Part shown: positions 24,772 through 33,503 of the stretch, piece by piece
Position numbering within the stretch: the first letter of the stretch is position 1
Layout: the number at the start of each line of letters is the position of its first letter
Assembly (NCBI GenBank): GCA_900540495.1
Contig: UQGA01000004.1
Location: 1 to 64,000, forward strand
DNA: 64,000 nt
Direction: 5' to 3'
DNA from: an uncultured Eubacteriales bacterium
GTDB lineage: Bacteria; Bacillota; Clostridia; Christensenellales; CAG-138
Program-made: the position numbers and the translations under genes
Notes under the pieces: model-generated
What the model was told of the DNA's origin: nothing
The model's input: the letters and a program-made list of their open reading frames with translations, nothing else
The model's database searches: none

Positions 24772-24888
24772 AAGGCCCGCGCCCGCCGGTCAACCTTGTG
24801 GCGCGTCCGAAAGGCCCGCGCCCGATGTTCAGCCTTTCGTCTCGCCCGCAAGGCCCGCGCCCGACGTTCAGCCTTTCGTCTCGCCCGC
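24772..24888. repeat. 39-bp tandem repeat, three copies, overlapping a gene end
   Basis: Copies at 24772-24810 (diverged), 24811-24849 and 24850-24888; the last two differ at one base. Copy 3 contains the last codons and stop of the glutaredoxin-like gene, so the repeats probably arose by duplicating that gene end. A fourth partial copy seems to start at 24889. Confidence 0.9.
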
Positions 24889-25143
24889 AAGCGCCGCGTC
24901 GAGCACGGCCTGCATGGCTTCGCGCGAGGGAACGCCCTCGTGTATTTTTTTGCCGCCGACAAAGCAGCACGGCACATACCAGTAGTCGAGCGCGTCTGCG
25001 AGCGCCTTGTTGCGGCTTTCGTCCTCGATTTGCAGCGGGACGGACGCATAGGCCGGGTTTTCGGCCCGCAGCTCGTCGAGCAGGGCGCGCGCCCGCTTGC
25101 AGTGCGGGCAGTTGGGCAGGATCATCATCAGGACGGGTTGCAT
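24868..25143 (-). CDS. Glutaredoxin/thioredoxin-like protein
   Basis: 91 residues with the redox motif CPHC near the N-terminus (ILPNCPHCKRARALLDEL) and the following ADALDYWYVPCCFVGGKKIHEG, which has the cis-proline site (YVPCCF) of thioredoxin folds. It probably reduces disulfides or delivers electrons to a small partner. AGGAGG precedes the ATG at 25143. The C-terminal AGETKG lies inside a 39-bp tandem repeat, so its end may be variable between strains. Confidence 0.82.
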   Translation of the reverse strand: MQPVLMMILPNCPHCKRARALLDELRAENPAYASVPLQIEDESRNKALADALDYWYVPCCFVGGKKIHEGVPSREAMQAVLDAALAGETKG

Positions 25144-25200
25144 GGGTTTGCCTCCTCTCCGGCATGGCGCTTGCCTGCCGGTTGCTCGTTGGTTGACAAT

Positions 25201-25230
25201 GCCCCGCTCCAATCACGAGCGGGGCAAAAG
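25201..25230 (-). terminator. Hairpin between ftsZ and the glutaredoxin-like gene
   Basis: 9-bp stem GCCCCGCTC (25201-25209) with GAGCGGGGC (25217-25225). The T-tract after it on the minus strand is poor (ATTGTC), so it may be a weak terminator or a message-end hairpin. Confidence 0.45.
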
Positions 25231-25262
25231 CGGGAACGATTCAGCGGGGACGGCCGCCGCGC

Positions 25263-26537
25263 TTATTTGCGCAGGAAGGCCGGCACGTCGAGCTTGTTCT
25301 TGGGCTTCTCGTTGTAATCGCGCCTGAGGTCACTTTCGCCGAATGCAGCGTCGCCACCGAGCGGCGCGGGTTCGGGCGTGGGCTCCTCGGCCGCGACCGG
25401 GCGGCGCGGCGCATACGAGGCGGCGGAGAAGGGCTGCGGCTGCCGCTGCTGCTGTTGTACGGGCGCGCGGAAAGCGGACTGCTGGAACGGAGCGGCCTGC
25501 TGCTGTTGCTGTTGCTGGAAGGCGGACTGCGTGAAGATCGATCCGCCGCCGAACATGCTGCCGGCCGGCGCCTGCGGGATCGTCCGCTCGGACTCGAAGC
25601 CCGTGGCGATGACGGTGATGCGCAGCGAATCGCCCATGGCCTCGTCGATGTCCGCGCCAAAGATGATGTTGGCTTCCGGATCGGCGCTTTCGGCGATGAT
25701 CTCCGCAGCCTCGTTGACCTCGAGCAGGCTCAGATCCGGACCACCGGTGATGTTCATGAGCACGCCGCGCGCACCGTTGATGCTCGTCTCGAGCAGCGGG
25801 CTCTCAATGGCCTGCCGGGCCGCTTCCGCAGCGCGCTTTTCGCCGTTGGCGCTGCCGATGCCCATGTGTGCGAGGCCCTTTTCCTTCATGATCGTCTTGA
25901 CATCGGCAAAGTCGAGGTTGATCATTGCCGGCACCGCGATCAGGTCGGAGATGCCCTGGATGCCCTGGCGGAGCACGTCGTCCGCCACGCGCAGTGCGTC
26001 GGGCAGGCTGGCGCGGCCTACGAGGTCGATGAGCTTGTCGTTCGGGATGGTGATGAGCGTGTCCACGATGGGCTTGAGCGCTGCGATGCCGATTTCGGCG
26101 TTGCGCATGCGCACCTTGCCCTCGAACGTGAAGGGCTTCGTCACCACGCCGACGGTCAGTACGCCCAGTTCCTTGGCGCATTCTGCCACAATGGAGGCAG
26201 CGCCGGTGCCGGTGCCGCCGCCCATGCCGGCCGTGATGAACACCATATCGGCGCCCTTGATGGCCTCCACAAGCAGCTCGCGGCTCTCGTCGGCTGCCTT
26301 GCGGCCGATTTCGGGATCTGCGCCGGCGCCAAGACCGCGGGTCAGTTTTTCACCGATCTGGATCTTGGTTTCCGATTTGGCCAGATACAGCGCCTGCCGG
26401 TCGGTGTTCACCGCGATGAATTCCACGCCGCGCAGGCCGTACTGCACCATCCGGTTGATGGCGTTGCAGCCTGCGCCGCCGACGCCGATCACCTTGATCT
26501 GGGCAAAGGTTGCGGTTTCATAGTCCTGTTCAAACAT
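25263..26537 (-). CDS. ftsZ: Cell division protein FtsZ
   Basis: 424-residue tubulin-like GTPase that forms the division ring. The signature GGGTGTGAA (about residue 106) binds GTP, with KVIGVGGAGCNAINRM at the N-terminus and the T7 catalytic loop NLDFADVKTI. After the core (about residue 320) comes a Gln-rich flexible linker (QQQQQQQ tracts) and a C-terminal conserved peptide ending DVPAFLRK, which binds FtsA. It follows ftsA by 12 bp in one operon. Other division and cell wall genes that often lie nearby are not in the window. Confidence 0.97.
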   Translation of the reverse strand: MFEQDYETATFAQIKVIGVGGAGCNAINRMVQYGLRGVEFIAVNTDRQALYLAKSETKIQIGEKLTRGLGAGADPEIGRKAADESRELLVEAIKGADMVFITAGMGGGTGTGAASIVAECAKELGVLTVGVVTKPFTFEGKVRMRNAEIGIAALKPIVDTLITIPNDKLIDLVGRASLPDALRVADDVLRQGIQGISDLIAVPAMINLDFADVKTIMKEKGLAHMGIGSANGEKRAAEAARQAIESPLLETSINGARGVLMNITGGPDLSLLEVNEAAEIIAESADPEANIIFGADIDEAMGDSLRITVIATGFESERTIPQAPAGSMFGGGSIFTQSAFQQQQQQQAAPFQQSAFRAPVQQQQRQPQPFSAASYAPRRPVAAEEPTPEPAPLGGDAAFGESDLRRDYNEKPKNKLDVPAFLRK

Positions 26538-26549
26538 GTTCGTTCCCCC

Positions 26550-27746
26550 TTATTTTATCAATAAGTTTCGGAGTTTATCCAGAATCCTGGACCAGAACGA
26601 ATTCGTGTCCTCGGGTACCGGAGTATCGTCCCCGCTGGCGCGGAGCACAAAGTCGAGCGCGCCAAAGGCGCTGGTGTAGTTGGGCGAGTTCATCTCGTGC
26701 ATGTAGGACGGCATGTCCCGCCGGATGTTGTACCCAAGCTGGAGCTTGAGGTATTCCCCCGCACCGTGCATCATGGAGACGCCGCCGCCCGTCAGGTAGA
26801 CGACGGGGCGGGCCTCGGGTCTAACGCCCATGTCGCGCAGGGCTTTTTTGAGCAGAGCGGAGAGCTCCTGCGCACGTGCATCCATGATGAGGTCGATCAC
26901 GCGGTGCTCCACGCGCTTGACGCCCGTGGGCATGCGGATCACCTCAAAATTCGAAAGCGGCTCCTGCAAAAAGGTGTACCGCCGCTTGACCTGTTCGGCA
27001 TATTCGAGCGGGATGTCCAGCCCGAAACTGAGGTCGGTAGCAAACTGCGCGCCACCCATCTCGATGGATTGCAGCCCGGTCAGCGCCGCATTTTCGATCA
27101 GGCACACATCCGTATGCCGGTAGCCCACATCGATCAGCACGGCGGGACGCACGCGCTCCTGCTCCGGGATGATGTGGATTGCCGTGGCCAGCTGCGCGCT
27201 CACGCACATGGAGATCTCCACGTTCATCGAGGCGAGGATGCGCTCCATCTGCTGGACGAAGGTTTCCTGCACGTACATGTGCGAAACCTCGGCGGAAAGC
27301 TCGTCCGCACGGGCGCCCTCCGGCACCGCGGCCCGCTCAATGCCGCCGACCGTAAACGATATGGGCGTGCTGTGCATGAGCACATGGCCCGGTGCGCGCG
27401 CCTTTTCGAGCGACATGGAGATCACATCGTCGATGTCCTGCACCGTTACGCGCCCGTTGCGCGACTCGATGCGCAGCGTCGCGCGGGTGGTGATCAGCTT
27501 GACGAACGGCGCCGGCACGGCCAGCGCGACCTCCCGGATGCGCATGCAGCTCTGCTGCTCGGCGCTTTCGATGGCGGTAAGCACCGCCTCGCCGAGCGAA
27601 GCCATATCGAGGAACTCGTCGCTCTCAAACCCGGCATAATCACAGATGCCGACGCCGTGTACCAGAATTCCATCCGTATGGATGGAGCTGCCGCACAGAC
27701 AGACGATCTTTGAGCTTCCAATATCCAGTATCGCAGCGGGTTTCAC
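26550..27746 (-). CDS. ftsA: Cell division protein FtsA
   Basis: 398-residue actin-like ATPase that anchors the FtsZ ring to the membrane. Visible are the N-terminal phosphate loop (AAILDIGSSKIVCLCG), the SHMYVQ region, VLIDVGYRHTDVCLI (phosphate 2) and LTGGGVSMMHGAGEYLK (adenosine motif). The C-terminus FWSRILDKLRNLLIK is an amphipathic membrane-targeting helix. GTG start with GGAGGAG upstream. Transcribed with ftsZ from a promoter about 50 bp upstream. Confidence 0.96.
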   Translation of the reverse strand: MKPAAILDIGSSKIVCLCGSSIHTDGILVHGVGICDYAGFESDEFLDMASLGEAVLTAIESAEQQSCMRIREVALAVPAPFVKLITTRATLRIESRNGRVTVQDIDDVISMSLEKARAPGHVLMHSTPISFTVGGIERAAVPEGARADELSAEVSHMYVQETFVQQMERILASMNVEISMCVSAQLATAIHIIPEQERVRPAVLIDVGYRHTDVCLIENAALTGLQSIEMGGAQFATDLSFGLDIPLEYAEQVKRRYTFLQEPLSNFEVIRMPTGVKRVEHRVIDLIMDARAQELSALLKKALRDMGVRPEARPVVYLTGGGVSMMHGAGEYLKLQLGYNIRRDMPSYMHEMNSPNYTSAFGALDFVLRASGDDTPVPEDTNSFWSRILDKLRNLLIK

Positions 27747-27790
27747 CTCTGGACTCCTCCGCGCAGCGCTTCCGCTATATATACTGGGAT

Positions 27791-27820
27791 ATTATATCAC
27801 ACAAAATTCGCCCAGCGCAA
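27791..27820 (-). promoter_or_regulatory. Promoter of ftsA-ftsZ
   Basis: On the minus strand a perfect TATAAT (27796-27791) with TTGCGC (27820-27815) 18 bp upstream, 45 bp before the ftsA GTG. The same weak -35 (TTGCGC) occurs at the ssnA promoter. Confidence 0.5.
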
Positions 27821-27947
27821 CTGCTGACGCATTTTTGGTATTTTCCGCTTTTCCTGCGCCGTCCCCCGGTGGGAGAAACCAAACGGGCGGCGGCCAACGC
27901 CCGCAGGCCCTGCCGTCGCCCCCCAATCGTTACCGTTTGGCGCCGCG

Positions 27948-29294
27948 TCAATCGCGCTCCTGGTCCGCCGGGTTTTCCGGTTCGCCGCGAAGCGGGCAGA
28001 CGAGCGCCTGCTCGACACGGTGTTCCGCGATCTCCACGACCTTGATGTGCAGCCCGCAGGCATCGATCTCGAACTGCGTGCCGTCGTCCGGCACCGAGCC
28101 GTAGCTGCCGAACACGAACCCGCCGAAGGTGTCGTATTCCTCCGTCGGCAGCGTGACGTGCAACTGCTCGGCCACGTCGTCGAGCGGCGCGGTGCCAAGG
28201 ATGCGCCAGGTGCTCTCGTCGAGCTGCTCGATCTCGCCCGGCTCCTCCGGCATCCCGATGTCGTCGTCCAAATCGCCCACAAGTTGTTCGAGCAGGTCGT
28301 TCATCGTCACGATGCCCTGCACGCCGCCGTATTCGTCGAGCACGACGGCAAAGTGGTTGCGCGTCTTCTTCATCTGGCGGAACAGCACGTCCGCCCGGAT
28401 GCTCTGCGGCACGAAATAGGCAGGGCGCACGGCTTCGCGCAGGATGTTTTCGCGCGTGCGATCCTCCAGGCGGAAATAATCCTTGGCGTTGAGCACGCCG
28501 ATGACATCGTCCGCCGTTTCGCCGCACACGGGGTAGAGCGAATGGCGGCTCTCGCGGATGGTCTCGTTCCACTGTTCGACGGTCTCGTCCTCCCAGAGAA
28601 CGACCATGTCCGTGCGGTGGGTAGCGAACTCCTCCACCGACAGGTCGTCGAATTCGAACACGTTCTGGATCATCATCTGCTCCTCGGCATCGATCACGCC
28701 CTTTTCGCTGCCGACGTCGACCATCATGCGGATCTCCTCCTCGCTGACCTCCTCATCCTTCTCGTTCGGGTCGATGCCGACGAGCCGCAGAATGGCGTTG
28801 GTCGAAACGGTGAGCAGCCAGACTATGGGCGCAAAGAGCTTGGAGATGAACGAAACAAGGCCGGAAATGGCCAGCGACAGCTTCTCCGCCTTGCGCATGG
28901 CGACGCGCTTGGGCACGAGTTCGCCGAAGATCAGCGTCACATAGGACAGGATCAGCGTGATCAGCACAACGGCGATGGTGTTGAGCGTATTGGGCGAGAT
29001 CTTGACCCCGAGACCGATCAGCCAGTCGACGATCCCGTCGGAGAAATTGTCCGCGGCAAAGGCGCTGCCGAGAAAGCCCGACAGCGTGATGGCCACCTGG
29101 ATCGTGGCGAGAAAGCGCGCAGGCTGGCTCGTCAGCCGGGCAAGCCGCACGGCGCGCTTGTCGCCTTCGGCGGCCAGCTTGGCCAGCCGGTTGTCGTTCA
29201 TCGAGATCACGGCAATCTCGGCGCATGCGAAAATCGCATTGCATATGATGAGGATCAGCTGCAACAGCAGCGATAGCCACACGGAATCCTTCAA
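27948..29294 (-). CDS. CNNM/CBS-domain membrane protein (HlyC/CorC family)
   Basis: 448 residues. Residues 1-190 are a CNNM (DUF21) domain with about four hydrophobic segments and the conserved LSYVTLIFGELVPKRVA. Two CBS domains follow (about 210-330, ending HFAVVLDEYGGVQGIVT), then a CorC_HlyC domain (GGFVFGSYGSVPDDG). The family is associated with magnesium or other cation efflux; the old name hemolysin is misleading. The start is TTG with AGGAAAATCAT before it. The promoter lies about 215 nt upstream, giving a long leader. Confidence 0.9.
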   Translation of the reverse strand: MKDSVWLSLLLQLILIICNAIFACAEIAVISMNDNRLAKLAAEGDKRAVRLARLTSQPARFLATIQVAITLSGFLGSAFAADNFSDGIVDWLIGLGVKISPNTLNTIAVVLITLILSYVTLIFGELVPKRVAMRKAEKLSLAISGLVSFISKLFAPIVWLLTVSTNAILRLVGIDPNEKDEEVSEEEIRMMVDVGSEKGVIDAEEQMMIQNVFEFDDLSVEEFATHRTDMVVLWEDETVEQWNETIRESRHSLYPVCGETADDVIGVLNAKDYFRLEDRTRENILREAVRPAYFVPQSIRADVLFRQMKKTRNHFAVVLDEYGGVQGIVTMNDLLEQLVGDLDDDIGMPEEPGEIEQLDESTWRILGTAPLDDVAEQLHVTLPTEEYDTFGGFVFGSYGSVPDDGTQFEIDACGLHIKVVEIAEHRVEQALVCPLRGEPENPADQERD

Positions 29295-29509
29295 ATGATT
29301 TTCCTACCTTCCATGCCCGGTCTGTGTCGCGCCGCGGCGCCGCGGTATTGCGGGTACAGCAAAAAAACATGCTCCGCATGCGACGCTTGCCGCAGGCAGA
29401 TCATGCTCAATCGTTTCCCGTATCCGTTTTGCGCAGATGGCAGCACCGTTTTCGTCGCTACTGTCGTCGTCCATGCGCGCCCAACCGAGTCCTTTCCAGA
29501 AATATGATT
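29295..29509 (-). other. Long leader of the CNNM/CBS gene
   Basis: About 215 nt lie between the predicted start of transcription and the TTG start. On the minus strand it can encode a 56-residue peptide (from MDDDSSDENG, stop at 29304-29306) without a good ribosome site, and holds a 14-bp palindrome CCGCGGCGCCGCGG (29332-29345). Neither the M-box nor the yybP-ykoY riboswitch was recognised. On the plus strand nothing is seen before the next promoter. Confidence 0.4.
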
Positions 29510-29514
29510 GCCAT

Positions 29515-29543
29515 ATTATATCACAACCCATCTCGCTTGTAAA
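29515..29543 (-). promoter_or_regulatory. Promoter of the CNNM/CBS gene
   Basis: On the minus strand TTTACA (29543-29538), 17 bp, TATAAT (29520-29515). Divergent from the aminotransferase promoter, 25 bp away. Confidence 0.65.
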
Positions 29544-29568
29544 GCCCTTCCCGCGTGGCCGCATGCGG

Positions 29569-29598
29569 TTGACACGTTTGACGGCCCGGCGATATAAT
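29569..29598 (+). promoter_or_regulatory. Promoter of the aminotransferase gene
   Basis: Perfect TTGACA (29569-29574) and TATAAT (29593-29598), 18 bp apart. An in-frame ATG at 29597 falls in the -10 element, so it cannot be the start. Confidence 0.75.
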
Positions 29599-29629
29599 GA
29601 AAAAAACGGTCGGAACAACGAGGCAGTTT

Positions 29630-30823
29630 ATGGAGATCAGATTTGCAGGCCGCATGTCCGGTGTGGACGACAGCGCCGTGCGGGAGATTCTGGCGCTCAC
29701 CGCATCGCACGACATCATCTCGTTTTCGGGCGGCAATCCGCCTGAGGAGGCCTTCCCCGTGCGGGAGATTGCCGCTCTTGCGGCGGAGGGGCTTGCGCAG
29801 CATCCGGCGGACGTGCTGCAATACGGCGCCACGGCGGGCTATGCGCCGCTGCTCGATGCGCTCAGCACGCGCATGGCCGCGCGCTTTGGGGCGCGCCTTG
29901 CGGCGGAAAACACGGTGTTTACAACCACCGGCAGCCAGCAGGCGGCCGATCTGCTTGCGCATGTGCTTCTCAACGAGGGGGATGTGGCGCTGGTGGAGGA
30001 GCCGTCGTTTGTGGGCTATCTCAATTCCTTTCGGGCCTATGGCGCCCGGCTTGTCGGCATCCCGATGGAGCCGGACGGCATGGACGTGGAGGCGCTCGCA
30101 GCCGCGCTCAGGGCGGAGCCGCGCGCGAAACTGCTGTACATGATCTCCAATTTCCAGAATCCGACCGGCTTTACCACCAGCGCGGAAAAGCGCGCTGCGA
30201 TCTACCGCCTTGCGCAGGCGCACGATCTGGTCATCCTCGAGGACGACGCCTATGGCGAGCTGCGCTTTTCGGGCGCGCCCGTGCCGCCGGTCAAGCAGTT
30301 GGATACGGACGGGCGCGTGGTCTATGCGGCGAGCTTTTCCAAGGTGTTTGCGCCGGCGTTCCGGCTGGGCTATGCCGTTGCATCGCCGCTGCTGGCCGAG
30401 CGGCTGCTGGCGGCCAAGCAGTGCGCGGATGTGCACTCGGCCACGCTGTTCCAGTATATCGCATACCGGTTTATGACCGGCTATGATTTTGAAGGACATC
30501 TGGCCCGCCTGCGCGGGCTCTACGGCCATAAGTGCGCCCTGATGCTCGGCGAAATGGAGAAGCGGTTCCACCCGGCCGTGCGCTTCAACCGCCCGGCGGG
30601 CGGCATGTTCGTCATGGGCTTTTTACCGGACGGCATGGACGCGCGCCCGTTCGTGCAGGCGGCCGTGCAGGAGGGCGTGGCGTGCGTGCCGGGCATGGCG
30701 TTCGCCACCGACCAGACGCGCCCGTCGAACGGGTTCCGGATGAACTACTCCATGCCGTCGGACGCGGATATTGTGCGCGGGGTGGAGATCCTCGGCCGGT
30801 TGACGCATCGCTGGCTCGCATAA
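29630..30823 (+). CDS. PLP-dependent aminotransferase, class I/II
   Basis: 397 residues, fold type I. The PLP lysine is in AASFSKVFAPAFRLGY. SNFQNPTGFT and EDDAYGELRF carry the Asn and Asp/Tyr that bind the cofactor. It resembles the catalytic domain of MocR-like regulators and 2-aminoadipate aminotransferases (LysN type), without a DNA-binding part. It moves an amino group between an amino acid and 2-oxoglutarate. The amino acid is unknown. ATG 29630 is chosen because upstream starts overlap the promoter; GAGG lies 6 bases before it. A strong terminator follows. Confidence 0.88.
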   Translation: MEIRFAGRMSGVDDSAVREILALTASHDIISFSGGNPPEEAFPVREIAALAAEGLAQHPADVLQYGATAGYAPLLDALSTRMAARFGARLAAENTVFTTTGSQQAADLLAHVLLNEGDVALVEEPSFVGYLNSFRAYGARLVGIPMEPDGMDVEALAAALRAEPRAKLLYMISNFQNPTGFTTSAEKRAAIYRLAQAHDLVILEDDAYGELRFSGAPVPPVKQLDTDGRVVYAASFSKVFAPAFRLGYAVASPLLAERLLAAKQCADVHSATLFQYIAYRFMTGYDFEGHLARLRGLYGHKCALMLGEMEKRFHPAVRFNRPAGGMFVMGFLPDGMDARPFVQAAVQEGVACVPGMAFATDQTRPSNGFRMNYSMPSDADIVRGVEILGRLTHRWLA

Positions 30824-30828
30824 CCGCA

Positions 30829-30858
30829 ACGCCCTCCGCTGCCGGAGGGCGTTTCTTT
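30829..30858 (+). terminator. Terminator after the aminotransferase gene
   Basis: 10-bp stem ACGCCCTCCG (30829-30838) with CGGAGGGCGT (30843-30852), loop CTGC, tail TTCTTTTT. Confidence 0.9.
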
Positions 30859-30968
30859 TTGGACGCCGCTTGCCGCCTGCGCCATGGCGAAAAGCGCCGC
30901 TGCGCGGACAGAAGCGGCGAAGGAGAGAACACCGGGAAGCGAAACGACGACATCGGAAGGATAACCGA

Positions 30969-32486
30969 ATGCAGCAGCGCAACGATCCCCTTCCGGAAAA
31001 CGCGCTCGGGGCGCGTCGCCTGTTCCAGCGGCGGCCGCTCTGCCTTGCCGCGCTCGGCGTGCTGGCCGGGCTGCTGCTCTTTGGCGCGGCGGATGTGTCG
31101 CGCGCGCCCGCCGTGCTGGCGGTGCTGCTCGTGCTTTCCGTTGCGGCGCTCTGGCTTTCGCGGCGCGCGCTGCTCGTGCTGCTTCCCGCATGCCTGGCGC
31201 TGCTCAGCGCGCTGCTGCAATGCCCCCGGGCGCCTGTGGCGACATCCGGCGTGGTGACCGGCCACATTGCGGAGCTGCCGGAGACGGTCGAGAATCGGCA
31301 GGTGCTCCTGCTGGACGCCGCCGCCGTCGATGGCGTGGCGGTGCGCGGCCGCGTGCGGCTGACCCTTTATGGCGCGCCTGCGCTCCGCTATGGGCAGCGC
31401 GTCGAGGTGGAGGCGGCTTTGGAGCCTTCGGAGGCGGTATGGCGCACCTATGACCGATACAGGGGGATCGCCTGCCACGCCTATGCCGGCGCGGATACGC
31501 TGCGCGTGTCCGGCGGGCGGGAGGATCTGTACGGATGGCTGCTGGCCGCGCGGGAGTCGATCGCCTGCCGCATCGATACGCTGTTCCCGGATGCGGTGCA
31601 GGCGCAGGCGGCGCGCGGCATTCTGCTGGGCGGCGGTCTGGCCGATATGGAAGAGGCGACCGTCGACAACTTTCGGGCGGTGGGAATTGCGCATCTGCTG
31701 GCCGTATCCGGCCTGCACGTAGGGGTGCTTGCGGGCGCGCTGCTCGTGCCGCTCCGGCTCATCCGGCGCATGTGGCTGCGCTTTGCCGTGCTGGCGATGC
31801 TGTTGCTGGCCTATGCGGCGCTGACCGCGTTTACGCCGTCGGTGCTGCGCGCGTGCGTGATGCTGCTCACGGTGTTGCCGGCCGTGCCGCTGCGGCGCCG
31901 GCGCGACCTGCCCAGCGCGCTTTCGCTTGCGTTCGTGCTGGTGCTGCTGGCCAAGCCGTTTGCCCTTTGGAACGCGAGCTTTCAGCTCTCCTTCCTGGCC
32001 GTCGCCGGGCTGGCGCTGCTGCAACCGCCGCTCATGCGGCCGCTGGCGGTGCTCGGGGAGCAGGCGGGGCGGGCGCTTTCCTCCGGCCTTGCGGTCGTCG
32101 TTGCCACGATCCCGGCGACGGCGCGCTTTTTCGACGTGGTGCCGCTGCTGTCCATCGTGGCCAACCTGTTGGTGCTGCCGCTCGTGCCGCTGTTCTTTGT
32201 GCCGGCGCTGCTTGCGTTGGTGCTCAGCCTCTTTTCGCTGCCGCTCGGCGCGGCGGTGGCGGTTGTGCCGCGCGCGGCGCTTTCTGTGATTCTGCGCGTA
32301 GCCGAGGCGGGGGGCGCGCTTTCGCTCGCCGTCCCGGCGCCGGGCGCCGCCGGCTATGCGCTCTTCTTCCTGTCGATGCTCTTCGCTTCGCCGCTGTGCA
32401 TGGCCCGGCCGCGCGTGCGCGCGTTGCTCAGCGCCGCGTCGCTGCTGCTGGCCGTTGCGCTTTGGACGCTGGGCGCGCCGGGTTGA
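30969..32486 (+). CDS. ComEC/Rec2-type DNA channel protein lacking the nuclease-like domain
   Basis: 505 residues. Residues about 20-80 hold N-terminal helices, then a soluble DUF4131-like segment, then the Competence domain with the hallmark AHLLAVSGLHVGVLAG (about residue 237) and about eight further hydrophobic segments. ComEC passes single-stranded DNA across the membrane during natural transformation. The C-terminal metallo-beta-lactamase domain common in Bacillota is absent, and no downstream frame continues it. ATG 30969 follows GGAAGG. Other com genes are not in the window, so function is uncertain. Confidence 0.8.
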   Translation: MQQRNDPLPENALGARRLFQRRPLCLAALGVLAGLLLFGAADVSRAPAVLAVLLVLSVAALWLSRRALLVLLPACLALLSALLQCPRAPVATSGVVTGHIAELPETVENRQVLLLDAAAVDGVAVRGRVRLTLYGAPALRYGQRVEVEAALEPSEAVWRTYDRYRGIACHAYAGADTLRVSGGREDLYGWLLAARESIACRIDTLFPDAVQAQAARGILLGGGLADMEEATVDNFRAVGIAHLLAVSGLHVGVLAGALLVPLRLIRRMWLRFAVLAMLLLAYAALTAFTPSVLRACVMLLTVLPAVPLRRRRDLPSALSLAFVLVLLAKPFALWNASFQLSFLAVAGLALLQPPLMRPLAVLGEQAGRALSSGLAVVVATIPATARFFDVVPLLSIVANLLVLPLVPLFFVPALLALVLSLFSLPLGAAVAVVPRAALSVILRVAEAGGALSLAVPAPGAAGYALFFLSMLFASPLCMARPRVRALLSAASLLLAVALWTLGAPG

Positions 32487-32517
32487 AGAATTTTACCGCC
32501 CGACGGCGCAAACGCTC

Positions 32518-32546
32518 TTGCCGAAGGCCGGGGAAAGCGGTATACT
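32518..32546 (+). promoter_or_regulatory. Promoter giving a predicted leaderless AEC transporter mRNA
   Basis: TTGCCG (32518-32523), 17 bp, TATACT (32541-32546). The ATG at 32554 is 7 bp after the -10 element, where transcription should start, and no ribosome site precedes it. Confidence 0.5.
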
Positions 32547-32553
32547 TTTCGAT

Positions 32554-33462
32554 ATGCAAGAAATCGTCACCAGAGCCTGTATCCTGTTGCTCGTCATCGC
32601 GCTGGGCTATGTGCTGCGCCGGATCGGCTTTTTGCCGGAGTCGGCCTTTGCCGTCGTCTCCCGCGTGGTTTTGAACGTGACGCTGCCGTGCGCGGTGATC
32701 ACCAACTTTGCGCACATGGAGGCTTCCGGCGCGCTGCTCTGGCTGTTCCCGCTCGGCTTTCTGTGCAATGCGCTGTTCGTCAGCCTCGGCTATCTGGCGG
32801 GCAGGCGGCGCGGCCGGCAGGAACAGGTGTTCTGCATGCTCAACTTTTCCGGCTACAACATCGGCTGCTTTGCGCTGCCGTATGTGTCGAGCCTGCTCGG
32901 CCCAACGGCGGTGGTGTCGGCCTGCCTGTTTGACGCCGGCAACGCCATCTGGGCGACCGGCGGCACGAACGCGGTTTGCGCCGCCCTGCAGGAGGGGGGG
33001 CGACTGCGGCTCGGGCCGACGCTGAAGCGGCTTGCGCGCAGCGTCACCATCCTCGCTTATCTGATCATGCTGCTGCTCGCGGTGTTGCGGGTACGCCTGC
33101 CGGGGCCGGTGCTGGAGTTTGCGGAGCTGGTCGGCTCGGCCAACAGCTTTCTGGCCATGCTCATGCTGGGGCTCGGCATGAACCTGGATATCCGGCGCGA
33201 ACAGCTCCGGTGGATCGGGCGCGCGGTGTGCGTGCGCTTCGGCGTTTCCCTTGTGCTCAGCCTGTGCTTTTTCTACCTGTTGCCGTTCGATCCGGAGATC
33301 CGGCTGGGCGCGGCGCTTGCGGCGTTTTCGCCGGTTTCGTCCATCAGCCCGGCCTATACGCGCGAGCGCGGGGGCGACGTAGGCCTTGCGAGCAGTTGGA
33401 ATACGATCACGATCCTGCTCTCGCTGCTCTGCATGACGCTGATGCTGCTGTTCGCGTCCTGA
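32554..33462 (+). CDS. AEC family transporter
   Basis: 302 residues with about ten hydrophobic segments of the auxin efflux carrier (AEC/Mem_trans) family. Conserved parts are NVTLPCAVITNF in helix 2, FSGYNIGCFALPY and the second-half ALAAFSPVSSISPAYT. Bacterial members move small organic anions such as malate or malonate. The substrate is unknown. No Shine-Dalgarno sequence is seen and the predicted transcript starts at or next to the ATG. A longer frame upstream overlaps the ComEC-like gene and is rejected. Confidence 0.85.
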   Translation: MQEIVTRACILLLVIALGYVLRRIGFLPESAFAVVSRVVLNVTLPCAVITNFAHMEASGALLWLFPLGFLCNALFVSLGYLAGRRRGRQEQVFCMLNFSGYNIGCFALPYVSSLLGPTAVVSACLFDAGNAIWATGGTNAVCAALQEGGRLRLGPTLKRLARSVTILAYLIMLLLAVLRVRLPGPVLEFAELVGSANSFLAMLMLGLGMNLDIRREQLRWIGRAVCVRFGVSLVLSLCFFYLLPFDPEIRLGAALAAFSPVSSISPAYTRERGGDVGLASSWNTITILLSLLCMTLMLLFAS

Positions 33463-33503
33463 GGCGCGCACGGCCGACAAGATCCATCAGGAAGGGGAAA
33501 GGC

